The notes under the pieces are model-generated. The model did not search any database. It saw only the letters and a program-made list of their open reading frames with translations, and was not told the origin of the DNA. The position numbers and the translations under genes were made by a program. Of a DNA stretch of 64,000 nt, positions 9,822 through 18,469 are shown piece after piece (the stretch's first letter is position 1; each line of letters opens with the position of its first letter). Source of the stretch: CAYPZU01 sp964415395 (lineage in GTDB: Bacteria; Chlamydiota; Chlamydiia; Chlamydiales; SM23-39); contig CAYPZU010000002.1 in the NCBI GenBank assembly GCA_964415395.1, positions 1-64,000 on the forward strand, written 5' to 3'.

Positions 9822-10215
9822 AGAATTTCCGTTTCAGAATCTCTTTTTCCATAGGGGCGCGCAGTTCTTTTAATTCCGCATAATCGATAAACAGCCTGAT
9901 CTCGTAATCAGCAAGCTCCCGACTCGAATTCACGATCAAAATTTTTCCGTTGTTATGGACTTGCATTCCAATAATAGGCGAAGCGGTATTTAGACAGACC
10001 AAATCGACATCTTTGCTTAAAAGAGAACTCAGTTCTTCCCGCAAAGCGATTTGAGTTTCTCCATCAGGCACATGCGGCTTATCCCAAAGAATGGCTAAAT
10101 CGATGTCGCTTTCCGACGTTTCTCTTCCAGCGGCGTAAGATCCAAAGATAAAAACCGCAACAACATGAGATTTGTCCGAAAAAAACTTAACCAAGATGTC
10201 TTTGATTTTTTCCAT
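9814..10215 (-). CDS. mntA: MntA-like nucleotidyltransferase antitoxin
   Basis: Minimal nucleotidyltransferase of 133 residues. The start is the ATG at 10215; three more codons upstream would need a TTG. The active-site motif GSYAAGRETSESDID fits GSx10DxD exactly, and a third acidic residue is available in KDVDLV. The C-terminal 40 residues are charged. Known MntA proteins transfer AMP to a Tyr of the HepT toxin and so neutralise it. The order antitoxin-toxin with an 8-base overlap is the classical arrangement. The pair is AT-richer than its neighbours, which fits mobility. Confidence 0.85.
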   Translation of the reverse strand: MEKIKDILVKFFSDKSHVVAVFIFGSYAAGRETSESDIDLAILWDKPHVPDGETQIALREELSSLLSKDVDLVCLNTASPIIGMQVHNNGKILIVNSSRELADYEIRLFIDYAELKELRAPMEKEILKRKFYD

Positions 10216-10276
10216 GCTTTCCAAACTTTAGATGAATCCCAGTTTTGGCTCAATAGAGCTTTTTCGAGAGTTTGGA

Positions 10277-10449
10277 TATACCGAGAGAGATTCAAGAATA
10301 GGGAAACGCCAAGGAGGCGCCCTGAATTTGGGTCAGGCATAGCCGGCGCCGAAGCAGCTAAACTTGAAAAGTTTAGCGATGCAGGCGGATCCCAAAATCA
10401 GTGGCTGTCCGACGCAGGTGGTACCGATTCTTGAATCACGAGCGGTATA
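10277..10449 (-). repeat. miniature palindromic element with terminal inverted repeats, copy 1
   Basis: 173 bp bounded by TATACCGAGAGAGATTCAAG (from 10277) and the inverted CTTGAATCACGAGCGGTATA (to 10449), about 21-bp imperfect terminal inverted repeats. Inside is a perfect 9-bp hairpin GCTAAACTT-gaa-AAGTTTAGC (10357-10377). On the minus strand it aligns over its length, with indels, to the second copy at 57552-57877. No coding capacity. It fills the gap between mntA and the second tps operon. Confidence 0.7.
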
Positions 10450-10468
10450 GGTTGAGACCGTTGAATTC

Positions 10469-12100
10469 TTAATAGCTCACAAGAAGTCCCATGTGGACGC
10501 GGTTGTCGACGCCGCTGAAGGGCGCCTTTTTAAGCTGGATGCCCCAGTCGCAGCGGAAGGATACGTAGTTCTTGATTTGATACCGGGCGCCTGGCCCTAC
10601 GCTATAAATCTGCTGCCACTGGCTCATGCCAGGCACCTGCTTGACGTGATTGCCTCCCCCGTAATCGAAAAAAGCGAGGAATTGGATCTGGTCATGGTAG
10701 TTCTTTTCGTGCAGGAAGCCCGAGATTTGAGGCGATTTGATCTCGAAATTGAACACGACGGCGTTGTCGAGATTCAAGATCCTCTCGTCATAGCCCCGCA
10801 CTGTGTCGTATCCCCCGACCCCCATCTGTTCGCTCGGGAGAAGATTGGCTGTCGACCCTTGGCCGCGGAGAAACCAGAGAAGGCTGAAATCCATAGGAAG
10901 ATAATACAAATAGCTGAGCGAGGACTTGGCGTAGATATAGGCGTTTTTCGACCCATAGCTCAAGTCGCTGTAGTCGGCATTGCTCTGGTCGGGGAACCAG
11001 TGTCCGGGAGAGCCGAACCCCTCGATCATAAAATGGACTTCGTTTTTTCCCCAGCTGCTGGCTAAAGAATACTGCAGGTTGAACTGGAACAGGTTGACCT
11101 GGCTTCCGATCACTTCGAGATTCTCTACCGGAACGTAGTTGATATTGTTGTTGGTTCTTTTAAAGTCGAAGCCGAACGTAAGCTCATGGCTGAAAGGGGT
11201 ATACAATGGAGTGAAGGGGATCTGGTAGCGAAGCGACGCCTGGTAGCTGTGGCCTGAGCCGGCAAAGTCGTCGAACTCGGGATTCACGCCTGAAAGGCCT
11301 CCGTAAAGGACAAGCGAATGCTTCCAGGGGAAGAGGACGGTATAGTTGAGGGTGTGGGCCCAAAATGAGGTAAAATTGAAAGAAGAGGTGTATTGGTAGG
11401 TCAGAATCTGGTTCAAGAGAAACGCATAGCCCCAGTTGATCCCGGTGAAAAAGCGGGTGTAGTGGGTCGAGGAATTGCCCGTGTTGTCGCCGCCGGCATA
11501 AACGCGGAAAGGAAATGCGTCTTTAACGGCCACATCGATATCGGTCGTTTCGCGGCTTGTTCCGGGGGAAAACACCGCCGAGGCGTTTTGGAACGGGTTG
11601 CGGTTGAGCCAGGCAATATCATTGAGGAGAGTGGGCGCGTGAATCGGCTCTCCTGGAGCGAGTTTGAATTTGTTTTCATAGAAGGAGTCGAAGAACCACT
11701 TATTCCCTCTCACTTTCAAATTCCCAAGCCGGCTTTCTACAACGACCAACTGGAGGACGCCGGAGGAGAGATCCTGTTCCGGAATTTCGACTATGACGAC
11801 GGGATACCCTTCATCGCGGTAATACTGGAGGATCTTCCGCTTGAGATCGAGGAGGGCCTCTTTCGTGAGCGGCTGTCCCAGGAATTCGGGAGCCAATTCC
11901 TGATTCATTTTTTGATCGCCGCCCGGGATCTCCATTCCTCTTGCATGGAATCCGTCCACCGATTCAGCTCCCCCTTTTTCCACATCGCTCTGCGATGGAA
12001 CAAGAAGGACGCCTCTCAATTCTTCAATCAAAGCGTCGGAAAAAAGCGGCAGCGCCAAAGCGAGAAGCGAGGAGAGCGCAAGAGAGCGAAGAGGTGTCAT
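10469..12100 (-). CDS. two-partner secretion transporter (TpsB, ShlB/FhaC family), system 2
   Basis: Second TpsB pore, 543 residues, clearly related to the copy at 69-1715 but diverged. Signal peptide about 1-22 (ends ..LALPLFSDA). The POTRA region finishes with AWLNRNPFQNASAVFSPG; a beta barrel follows with the L6 motif VRGY at 434-437 and ends in Tyr. It starts 2 bases after the stop of the TpsA gene upstream, so the pair is one transcription unit. Function: transport of that TpsA across the outer membrane. The assignment to its partner is by gene order. Confidence 0.9.
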   Translation of the reverse strand: MTPLRSLALSSLLALALPLFSDALIEELRGVLLVPSQSDVEKGGAESVDGFHARGMEIPGGDQKMNQELAPEFLGQPLTKEALLDLKRKILQYYRDEGYPVVIVEIPEQDLSSGVLQLVVVESRLGNLKVRGNKWFFDSFYENKFKLAPGEPIHAPTLLNDIAWLNRNPFQNASAVFSPGTSRETTDIDVAVKDAFPFRVYAGGDNTGNSSTHYTRFFTGINWGYAFLLNQILTYQYTSSFNFTSFWAHTLNYTVLFPWKHSLVLYGGLSGVNPEFDDFAGSGHSYQASLRYQIPFTPLYTPFSHELTFGFDFKRTNNNINYVPVENLEVIGSQVNLFQFNLQYSLASSWGKNEVHFMIEGFGSPGHWFPDQSNADYSDLSYGSKNAYIYAKSSLSYLYYLPMDFSLLWFLRGQGSTANLLPSEQMGVGGYDTVRGYDERILNLDNAVVFNFEIKSPQISGFLHEKNYHDQIQFLAFFDYGGGNHVKQVPGMSQWQQIYSVGPGARYQIKNYVSFRCDWGIQLKKAPFSGVDNRVHMGLLVSY

Positions 12101-12102
12101 TC

Positions 12103-15100
12103 TTACATCCTGGGATCGAGTTTGAGAGTATTAAAATTCCTGTGGGACTGATAGAAATAGAGATACGACCACGCGGGAAGATCAAAGGAAGAAAGGGCAT
12201 TTTCTCCGACCAAAAGCGTCATTTCGTCAGCGCGGTCATATTTAACGTTTATCTTCTTCGCGACATAGACGCCGCGGTCGAAATAGGTCTTCCAGAGCTG
12301 GAACGCCTCTCCATTGACGATTGCGAACTGCTCATCGAGCTGGATATCTCCTAAGAAAGCAGGGATGACGGGAACCACCGGAGAAGGCACCGCAGTTCCG
12401 ATTTTGTAAAAAACGGTGAAAGGCGTTCCCGTAACCATATTTGGGTTGTCCGGATACCACATTCCCCATTGAGCCGTCGGCGTATTCACGTTGATTTCGA
12501 TCATCCCGATCGGAGAGCCGTTCATCGTTCCATTGATCGTTTCTGGATCGGTGTTGGTTGAAGTGTAGATGAAAAGATTCGATCCCGAGACAGTAGAAAG
12601 AACGGCATCGGCGCCGAGAGTGAAGAGGCCGGCTCCAACGCTTGGAGACGTCTTGAAATCGTTGTCAGCGACCAGAGTCATCGTTCCGGCTGCACTCAGA
12701 TTCTCAATCCTCGAAAACCCGCCGACTCCGATCGATCTGCCCATAAAAGCTAAGATATTGCCCCCGGCAGCTCCCACGCTGATCAGGCTCTGGCTCGCAG
12801 CGGTGGTCGAACTCATCGTCAGATCGCGTCCCGACACTCCCATCGCAGAATTAATTGAGATGCTCCCTCCGCTCACCGTTTTAATCTGGGCTCCGGACCC
12901 AGTGGATGCGGAAGTCGAGGTGAGAGTAAGATCTGCCGAAGCGTCAGTTAAGAAAATGGAGATATCATTCGTAGCGGCCGTGCCGTTGGTTGAAATTTCA
13001 GCAGGAGCGTCCATGCCCGAACCTCCGTGAATAGCGATTCCTCCAGGACCGGTCGCCGTAAGAGCGATCGTCCCGTCCGAGCCTGTGCCAATCATATAAA
13101 AAGCGGGCGCGCCTGTGGTGATGAAAGCGGGAGCCAGGTTTGCTTGGAGGGAAATATCGGCAGCGGTGACGATCAGATTGCCCGGCATCATCAATCCCGC
13201 CCCAATTCCCGCAGCGCCCGCAGCTCCTCCTACGTTCGGGGATGAATTGATGCTTAAGGCGCCGACTGCCGTGATCGTCGTAGGACCGAAGAAGTTGGTA
13301 ATATAACTAGGTCCCTGAACGCTCGTTAAAAGATCGATGTCCGCTCCGGCTGACACAGATACAGAGGCCCCGACCCCCTGGGAGTAAATCGCTGCCGCAT
13401 TCATATCGCCATGGACAAAGATCGAACCCATCGCATCGATTGAGAGGTTTCCGGTTGCCTGGATAGAGCCCTGAGCGCCCACGCCTCGAACCTCGACGTT
13501 GCCTCCCGCTTGGATCATCGGAGCGGCTGCATCCGATCGTAGATACGCTGGAGTATTGTTTGCCGTAATCAGGATATCTCCGGTAATCATCGCTGAATTC
13601 ATCGTCCCTAGCGAATAGACGTAGGCGTTTGAGAGTCCTGAAGTAATGACCAGGTTCCCGCCTGCGGAAAGCGTCAGAGTCGTGTCTGCAAGAACATATG
13701 CCTGCGCATCCGTTGCGACGACCTGAATATTGCCGCCTGCGGTCAGCGAAGCGTCCGCTCCCGCTGAATAGACAAACGCATCGCCCAGTCCAGAAACCAC
13801 ATCGATCGACCCGCTTGCGCCCAGAATCAGGGTGCCTAGCGATTGGAGATAGGCCTGAGTGCCTAATCCTGAACTTTGCAGGGAAATATTCCCTGCTGAT
13901 GCGCCGATCGAAAGAGCGCCATTGGATTGGATATATCCAGTAGAAGAAATCGCGTTGACGGCAACGCTTCCCATATTCACCGTCAAAGTGCCAATTGGGA
14001 AATTATTCAAAATATACGCCTGGTTAGTGAGTGCCGCGCTCCCGGTTCCCGTAATACTCAAATTTCCGGCTGCAGCGCCCACTTCAATCCGGCTGAGTCC
14101 CCCCCCGTTGCCTGTGAAAGCGAGATCGCCTACGCCTGTTATCGTAATGCTGCCCCCCATGCTTGTGGAGATCCCGGCAACGGGACCTGCAAAAGAGGAA
14201 TCCGCAGTGAATACGCTCGCAGGATTTGTAAACAGAATCGAGATATCATTCCCCGCTCCTATCCCGTTTGTGATAATCCCAGCAGAGGCGCTCATTCCAG
14301 ACCCTGCAGTCAGGGTCATGGCTGTTCCATTGCAAGTGATGTCAATCATTCCACTGCTTGTAGGACCTGCAAAAGGGTTTCCTACGGCAAGTATAGCCGA
14401 CGAACTGGAACCCAACCCTCCGGTGAGGATGATATCCCCCGCATTCGAAATCGTGAGGTTTCCCATTCCTGAAGTGAATGCAGAACTAATGACCGCCGCG
14501 CCGAATCCGCCCGAGCCTCCAAAAAGCTGGATTTCCTGGTTTATATCGAGCGTCACAGAGCCAATCTCGCTTGAAATTCTAGCAAAACTCACAACGCCGG
14601 TTCCCCCATTCAGATGTAGGTGTCCTCCTGTGGAAGTGATTGAGACATCATGGGTTCCTGCTCCACTTCCTAAAGATCGAACGTCGGTTATCGTAGACCC
14701 TGCGGTCAGAACGATATTTCCAGTCGCATTGATTGTAATGTCATGATTTGCTTCGATAGCGCAGCCGCCTGAAGTCACTGTAAGACTTAAATCTCCCGTA
14801 TCGACAACTACGTTCCCCCCCGTAACCGAATCTGTAGAAACAATGACCGCTCCGCTAGTAGAGGCCAACGTAACAACAGGACTAGGAAAAAAGGCGTTCG
14901 GCGCAGCGTTGATGTAGATATTGCCGCTATCTGTTGTCACTGAAACTGCAACCGAAGTAGAAGTGATATCGATATTCGGGGCCTCAAGAGTGATCACGTC
15001 GATCATAGACGCCGTTGGGGATAGAGCTTGAATATTCCGATGGATCGCAATTTGATTGTCGGCCCTCAGGGTCAGAGTGGTGGGGTCAGGATTCATTCCG

Positions 15101-16554
15101 CCCGACGCCGTCCAGGCAATATCGGCTGACGTGTCGAGAACTGTGATCATGCCCATGCCAAGAGCCCTGGCTCCCGACAAGGTTGCATCGATCGTCACGT
15201 TGTTGCACTCCAGATAGGAAATCAAATCGGATGTTAAGATCGTTGCATCCATCAAGCCGGTAAAATCATAGCTTGTAGGGAGACTCATCATGGGACAGAC
15301 GCCCAATGCGCCTGGCGGGGTGACGCCTACGGTCGTCATCATATTATCAATCGTCACATGGCAGGGGTCTAAAAGAAGCGTTCCCGTCCTTCCGCAAGGA
15401 GCTCCCGTCTCCACCTTTCCCCTTGGAAACATCCCCTTCGGACTGGAAATCTCGACAAAACCTCCGTCGCCTCCCAAGGGGCCTCCTCTAGCCAAAATCG
15501 ATCCTTCCGCCAGATTCATCTCTTCGGCCCAAAGAATAACCCGGCCTCCGTTTCCGCTGCCCAAAGAATTCGCCTCGATTTGAGAACGGGGAGCCGTAAA
15601 AATCGCTCTGGGCTGAGAAGGGATTGCCGGGTCTCCCCCGACATGAACCGATCCCCCTCCCCATTCCGAAGAGACGTCGATCGCCGAGCCATCTGCAAGA
15701 ACAACCTGGTCTGCATGGAGATGGACATCCCCTTTCGGTGCGCGGATGGAGCCTGACACATAAAGGTTCCCCTTCTCAGCCACTAAAAAAACCTTCCCCC
15801 CCTCTCTTCTCGCCTCAAGAGCGTCGATCTTCCCTTCATGCTGGACAGCCAGCGCGTAAGGGTTGCCCGACGCTTTGAGTTCTGCGGACAATGCCTCGAT
15901 CAACCCCTTCTGCTGGATGCCCGCTTCCCTGTCGAGCTGAGTTTGGAGGGGCGCGAGAATAAAGAGCCTCTCTTCGCCCGCTTCCTTCAGCAAAACGGTT
16001 TCTCCGCATCCGATCGCGCAAAGCCCCTTGGGAGCGCTGATTTCCCCTCTGTTCTCTACAAATTGCCCGACCAAAACCACATCGCCCTCAAGCGCAGCGA
16101 TTTTCCCTTCATTGATCAGATGAGCCTGGCTTCCCTGCCGGAACGCCAGATCTCCCCCTGCGATAAAGTCGTGATTGAGCACATCGAACGTCGAGGCGAT
16201 AAACGATCCCGTCTGCATGCATCCGGAGCTGCCGACGATCACGCCGTTCTGGTTGATGAGATAGACTTGGCCGTTCGACTGGAGCGTCCCGAACAGCTCG
16301 CTTGGATCAGGCGAAACAACGCGGTTCAAGACGGCGCTTTCGGCATTCGGCTGGATGAACTGCGTCGTCTCTCCGAGCCCGATAGAGAAATGGTTCCATT
16401 CGATGATCGCCTTTTCCGAAGCCGTCACTTTCAGGTGCGCGCCCGCCGTTTCAAATCCCGCCTCTCCATATACGACCGCCGGCCCGCTTGGGTTGGCAAT
16501 CAAGGCTAAAGGCGATACGAGAAGAACCGCAAAAATACGTCTGTCCATGCGCAC
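12103..16554 (-). CDS. two-partner secretion exoprotein (TpsA, filamentous haemagglutinin-like), system 2
   Basis: Large secreted beta-helix protein of 1483 residues. The start at 16554 (or the ATG two codons later) opens a signal peptide ending near SPLALIANP. The TPS targeting domain covers about 22-130, with NRVVSPDPSELFGTL and NQNGV at 101-105. The centre (about 390-1400) is rich in Gly, Ser, Thr and Ala with many short repeated strand patterns; the last 70 residues are different (Pro, then aromatic and charged). Organisation parallels system 1, so the two loci probably arose by duplication and divergence. No toxin domain recognised; an adhesin or surface filament role is inferred. Confidence 0.88.
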   Translation of the reverse strand: MRMDRRIFAVLLVSPLALIANPSGPAVVYGEAGFETAGAHLKVTASEKAIIEWNHFSIGLGETTQFIQPNAESAVLNRVVSPDPSELFGTLQSNGQVYLINQNGVIVGSSGCMQTGSFIASTFDVLNHDFIAGGDLAFRQGSQAHLINEGKIAALEGDVVLVGQFVENRGEISAPKGLCAIGCGETVLLKEAGEERLFILAPLQTQLDREAGIQQKGLIEALSAELKASGNPYALAVQHEGKIDALEARREGGKVFLVAEKGNLYVSGSIRAPKGDVHLHADQVVLADGSAIDVSSEWGGGSVHVGGDPAIPSQPRAIFTAPRSQIEANSLGSGNGGRVILWAEEMNLAEGSILARGGPLGGDGGFVEISSPKGMFPRGKVETGAPCGRTGTLLLDPCHVTIDNMMTTVGVTPPGALGVCPMMSLPTSYDFTGLMDATILTSDLISYLECNNVTIDATLSGARALGMGMITVLDTSADIAWTASGGMNPDPTTLTLRADNQIAIHRNIQALSPTASMIDVITLEAPNIDITSTSVAVSVTTDSGNIYINAAPNAFFPSPVVTLASTSGAVIVSTDSVTGGNVVVDTGDLSLTVTSGGCAIEANHDITINATGNIVLTAGSTITDVRSLGSGAGTHDVSITSTGGHLHLNGGTGVVSFARISSEIGSVTLDINQEIQLFGGSGGFGAAVISSAFTSGMGNLTISNAGDIILTGGLGSSSSAILAVGNPFAGPTSSGMIDITCNGTAMTLTAGSGMSASAGIITNGIGAGNDISILFTNPASVFTADSSFAGPVAGISTSMGGSITITGVGDLAFTGNGGGLSRIEVGAAAGNLSITGTGSAALTNQAYILNNFPIGTLTVNMGSVAVNAISSTGYIQSNGALSIGASAGNISLQSSGLGTQAYLQSLGTLILGASGSIDVVSGLGDAFVYSAGADASLTAGGNIQVVATDAQAYVLADTTLTLSAGGNLVITSGLSNAYVYSLGTMNSAMITGDILITANNTPAYLRSDAAAPMIQAGGNVEVRGVGAQGSIQATGNLSIDAMGSIFVHGDMNAAAIYSQGVGASVSVSAGADIDLLTSVQGPSYITNFFGPTTITAVGALSINSSPNVGGAAGAAGIGAGLMMPGNLIVTAADISLQANLAPAFITTGAPAFYMIGTGSDGTIALTATGPGGIAIHGGSGMDAPAEISTNGTAATNDISIFLTDASADLTLTSTSASTGSGAQIKTVSGGSISINSAMGVSGRDLTMSSTTAASQSLISVGAAGGNILAFMGRSIGVGGFSRIENLSAAGTMTLVADNDFKTSPSVGAGLFTLGADAVLSTVSGSNLFIYTSTNTDPETINGTMNGSPIGMIEINVNTPTAQWGMWYPDNPNMVTGTPFTVFYKIGTAVPSPVVPVIPAFLGDIQLDEQFAIVNGEAFQLWKTYFDRGVYVAKKINVKYDRADEMTLLVGENALSSFDLPAWSYLYFYQSHRNFNTLKLDPRM

Positions 16555-16623
16555 CTGAATGGATTTTAAGTGTGTCTACATAGTATTTTTTGGAATGAAA
16601 AATAGCAAGCGGAGAGCCCCTCC

Positions 16624-18258
16624 TCAGAAATAATCTTCCTGAGCTGCAATCACACCCTCGGCGACAGCGCTTTCGGCTGCAGCCGGAGGAAAATGATCCT
16701 CTGCGAATGCCATCGGGGCAGCGACAACGGTTTCTTCCTCGGTCGTCTCGAAAAACTTCCTGAGAGAAACCAATCCGTCGACGCCGGAAGAAACAGCGCT
16801 CTGGAGAAACCGAACGCCCCTGTGGGGTTGCGATCCGTTCGTGTAAACCGAAAAAAAAGCTCTGTTTAAAGCTTCAAAAAAATCCCGCTCCTCGAGAAGA
16901 GTCAGCTCAGCGCCGAGNNNNNNNNNNAGGACATAAATGAGAAAGTACTTGAGATGGATCGGAAGAAACTCCTGTAAAAACTGAGTCCTCCCCTCCCCTC
17001 CCATCTCGACTCCGAACACTTCTTTTTCCGCATCCCCGATCATCTCTATCAAAGCTTCAGACCACTCTTGAACGCTCCCTTTCATCACTGTGTCGAAAAG
17101 CGGAGAGACGAGAGAGGCGCCTGGAATTTTCATTTTCAGGGCTTTTTTCAAAAGAACTGAATCCAAAACAAGATGCGAGCGCGCTGAAGAAGCTCCTCCC
17201 TGATTCTTCCGATCGTCGTGCAAAGGGTGGATCGCGACCAGATCTTCGTCATCTTCCACCGCCAGATCGGGAAAATCGGAGCGGATCGATTGAACGAGAT
17301 CGGAGTACTGCGTCAATCCGCGCATGAAAATCGAGACGAATTCTCCCGAGTGGGCTGCCATGAAGTCGATCCCATTTTTCAAAGGGGGCGCAAAAACACG
17401 CTCGCTCATCAAGCTTCCCATCCTCTGCACAAAGGAGGGAAAAATCGTTTTCGAAGCGAGCTGCGCCGCCTGGGAGGCCCAAATCCCCGAGCTCTCGACC
17501 GAATAGCGGCTGCAAACCAACTTCACAGCCTGAGGGATCGAAAGAGCAATCCGCTTCTCTTTGAGGCATTTTCGAAGCAGAGGGAGAGAGGATTGGGAAT
17601 TATACGCGAGCGCTTGCACAACCGATTTGACCGCGTTGCGCGGCAGATTGATCAAAGCCCCTGCATAAGGGATCGACGAGCGGACGATCACAGCATCGAA
17701 AACCTCTCCTGCAGCCTGGAATTTCAGCATATTCACCGAGTACGAATCGGACGGCCGCGTCCGGTTGACAAGATCGATTTTCGCTCCGGCCAGCTTCGTT
17801 AATCCAACATATCCCCCCACGATCGTTCCGACCGTTCTTCCTGCATACTCCCCTGCCTGGACAAAATATTCCGCCTGTTTGCTCCTCGTGAAAAAAGCGG
17901 GCAGGACAAGCCCGATCGTAAACAAGGCGATCTGGGGCTTCTTTTTCGCGACGACAGAACCGGCCAGGCCAATCAGGCATACCGCAGGAACGATTTGAGG
18001 CCCTACCGCATAGCACAAAGAACCCACTACCATTTCCCCTGCGGCAGCCCCGGCGATCGAGCAGGCCGTTTCAGCCGCTGCGCTTTTGACGATCCGCCCA
18101 ATGAGACTGTTCGCAAAGGGGCGCATCTTTTCCGCCCGTTCGAGCAGCCCCCTGGCTATCGGTTCGAGCCGATTGGCAAGAGGGATGACCAGGATATCGG
18201 CGCAATAATTAGATGCGTTTCTAAAGGGTCTATAGAAGAAGAAGGAGATAGCGCTCAT
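16624..18258 (-). CDS. hypothetical membrane protein
   Basis: I do not recognise this protein. The frame could extend to 18357, but the ATG at 18258 (MSAISFFFYRPF) gives a simpler N-terminus; no clear ribosome site supports either. About 545 residues. A Gly/Ala-rich hydrophobic region at roughly 60-145 of this start (CSIAGAAAGEMVVGSLCYAV, then IVPAVCLIGLAGSVVA and IALFTIGLVLPAFF) suggests three membrane segments; the rest is soluble, alpha-helical and charged, and the tail is acidic and Ala-rich. Such a hydrophobic lobe with a large soluble part is compatible with a host-membrane (Inc-like) protein, but this is only a guess. Ten N at 16918-16927 interrupt it. It is divergent from the kinase gene at 18470. 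Confidence 0.6.
   Translation of the reverse strand: MSAISFFFYRPFRNASNYCADILVIPLANRLEPIARGLLERAEKMRPFANSLIGRIVKSAAAETACSIAGAAAGEMVVGSLCYAVGPQIVPAVCLIGLAGSVVAKKKPQIALFTIGLVLPAFFTRSKQAEYFVQAGEYAGRTVGTIVGGYVGLTKLAGAKIDLVNRTRPSDSYSVNMLKFQAAGEVFDAVIVRSSIPYAGALINLPRNAVKSVVQALAYNSQSSLPLLRKCLKEKRIALSIPQAVKLVCSRYSVESSGIWASQAAQLASKTIFPSFVQRMGSLMSERVFAPPLKNGIDFMAAHSGEFVSIFMRGLTQYSDLVQSIRSDFPDLAVEDDEDLVAIHPLHDDRKNQGGASSARSHLVLDSVLLKKALKMKIPGASLVSPLFDTVMKGSVQEWSEALIEMIGDAEKEVFGVEMGGEGRTQFLQEFLPIHLKYFLIYVXXXXLGAELTLLEERDFFEALNRAFFSVYTNGSQPHRGVRFLQSAVSSGVDGLVSLRKFFETTEEETVVAAPMAFAEDHFPPAAAESAVAEGVIAAQEDYF
16918..16927. other. assembly gap (10 N) inside a membrane protein gene
   Basis: Ten undetermined bases; the reading frame stays open across them, but the true length is unknown. 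Confidence 0.95.
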
Positions 18259-18416
18259 AAATGTAAGACATTTTTTTACGCGGAAAAGGTAATCGAACCG
18301 AGGTTTTCGCGCAACGGCTAAAACGATGATCTTGTGAAACTTACGAATGGGCAACAAGCCGCCTCATCCCCATATTAGATTTAAAATAATTAATATACAT
18401 ACAAAATTAAACAATA

Positions 18417-18445
18417 TTGTTTTATATGAGTAATTTGCATATAAT
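18417..18445 (+). promoter_or_regulatory. predicted promoter of the eukaryote-like kinase gene
   Basis: TTGTTT (18417-18422), a 17-base spacer, then a perfect TATAAT (18440-18445), 25 bases before the ATG at 18470. It lies in a very AT-rich stretch (about 18370-18470) between two divergent genes. Read by eye. Confidence 0.6.
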
Positions 18446-18469
18446 TGTTAAAATTATTACAGAGATATT

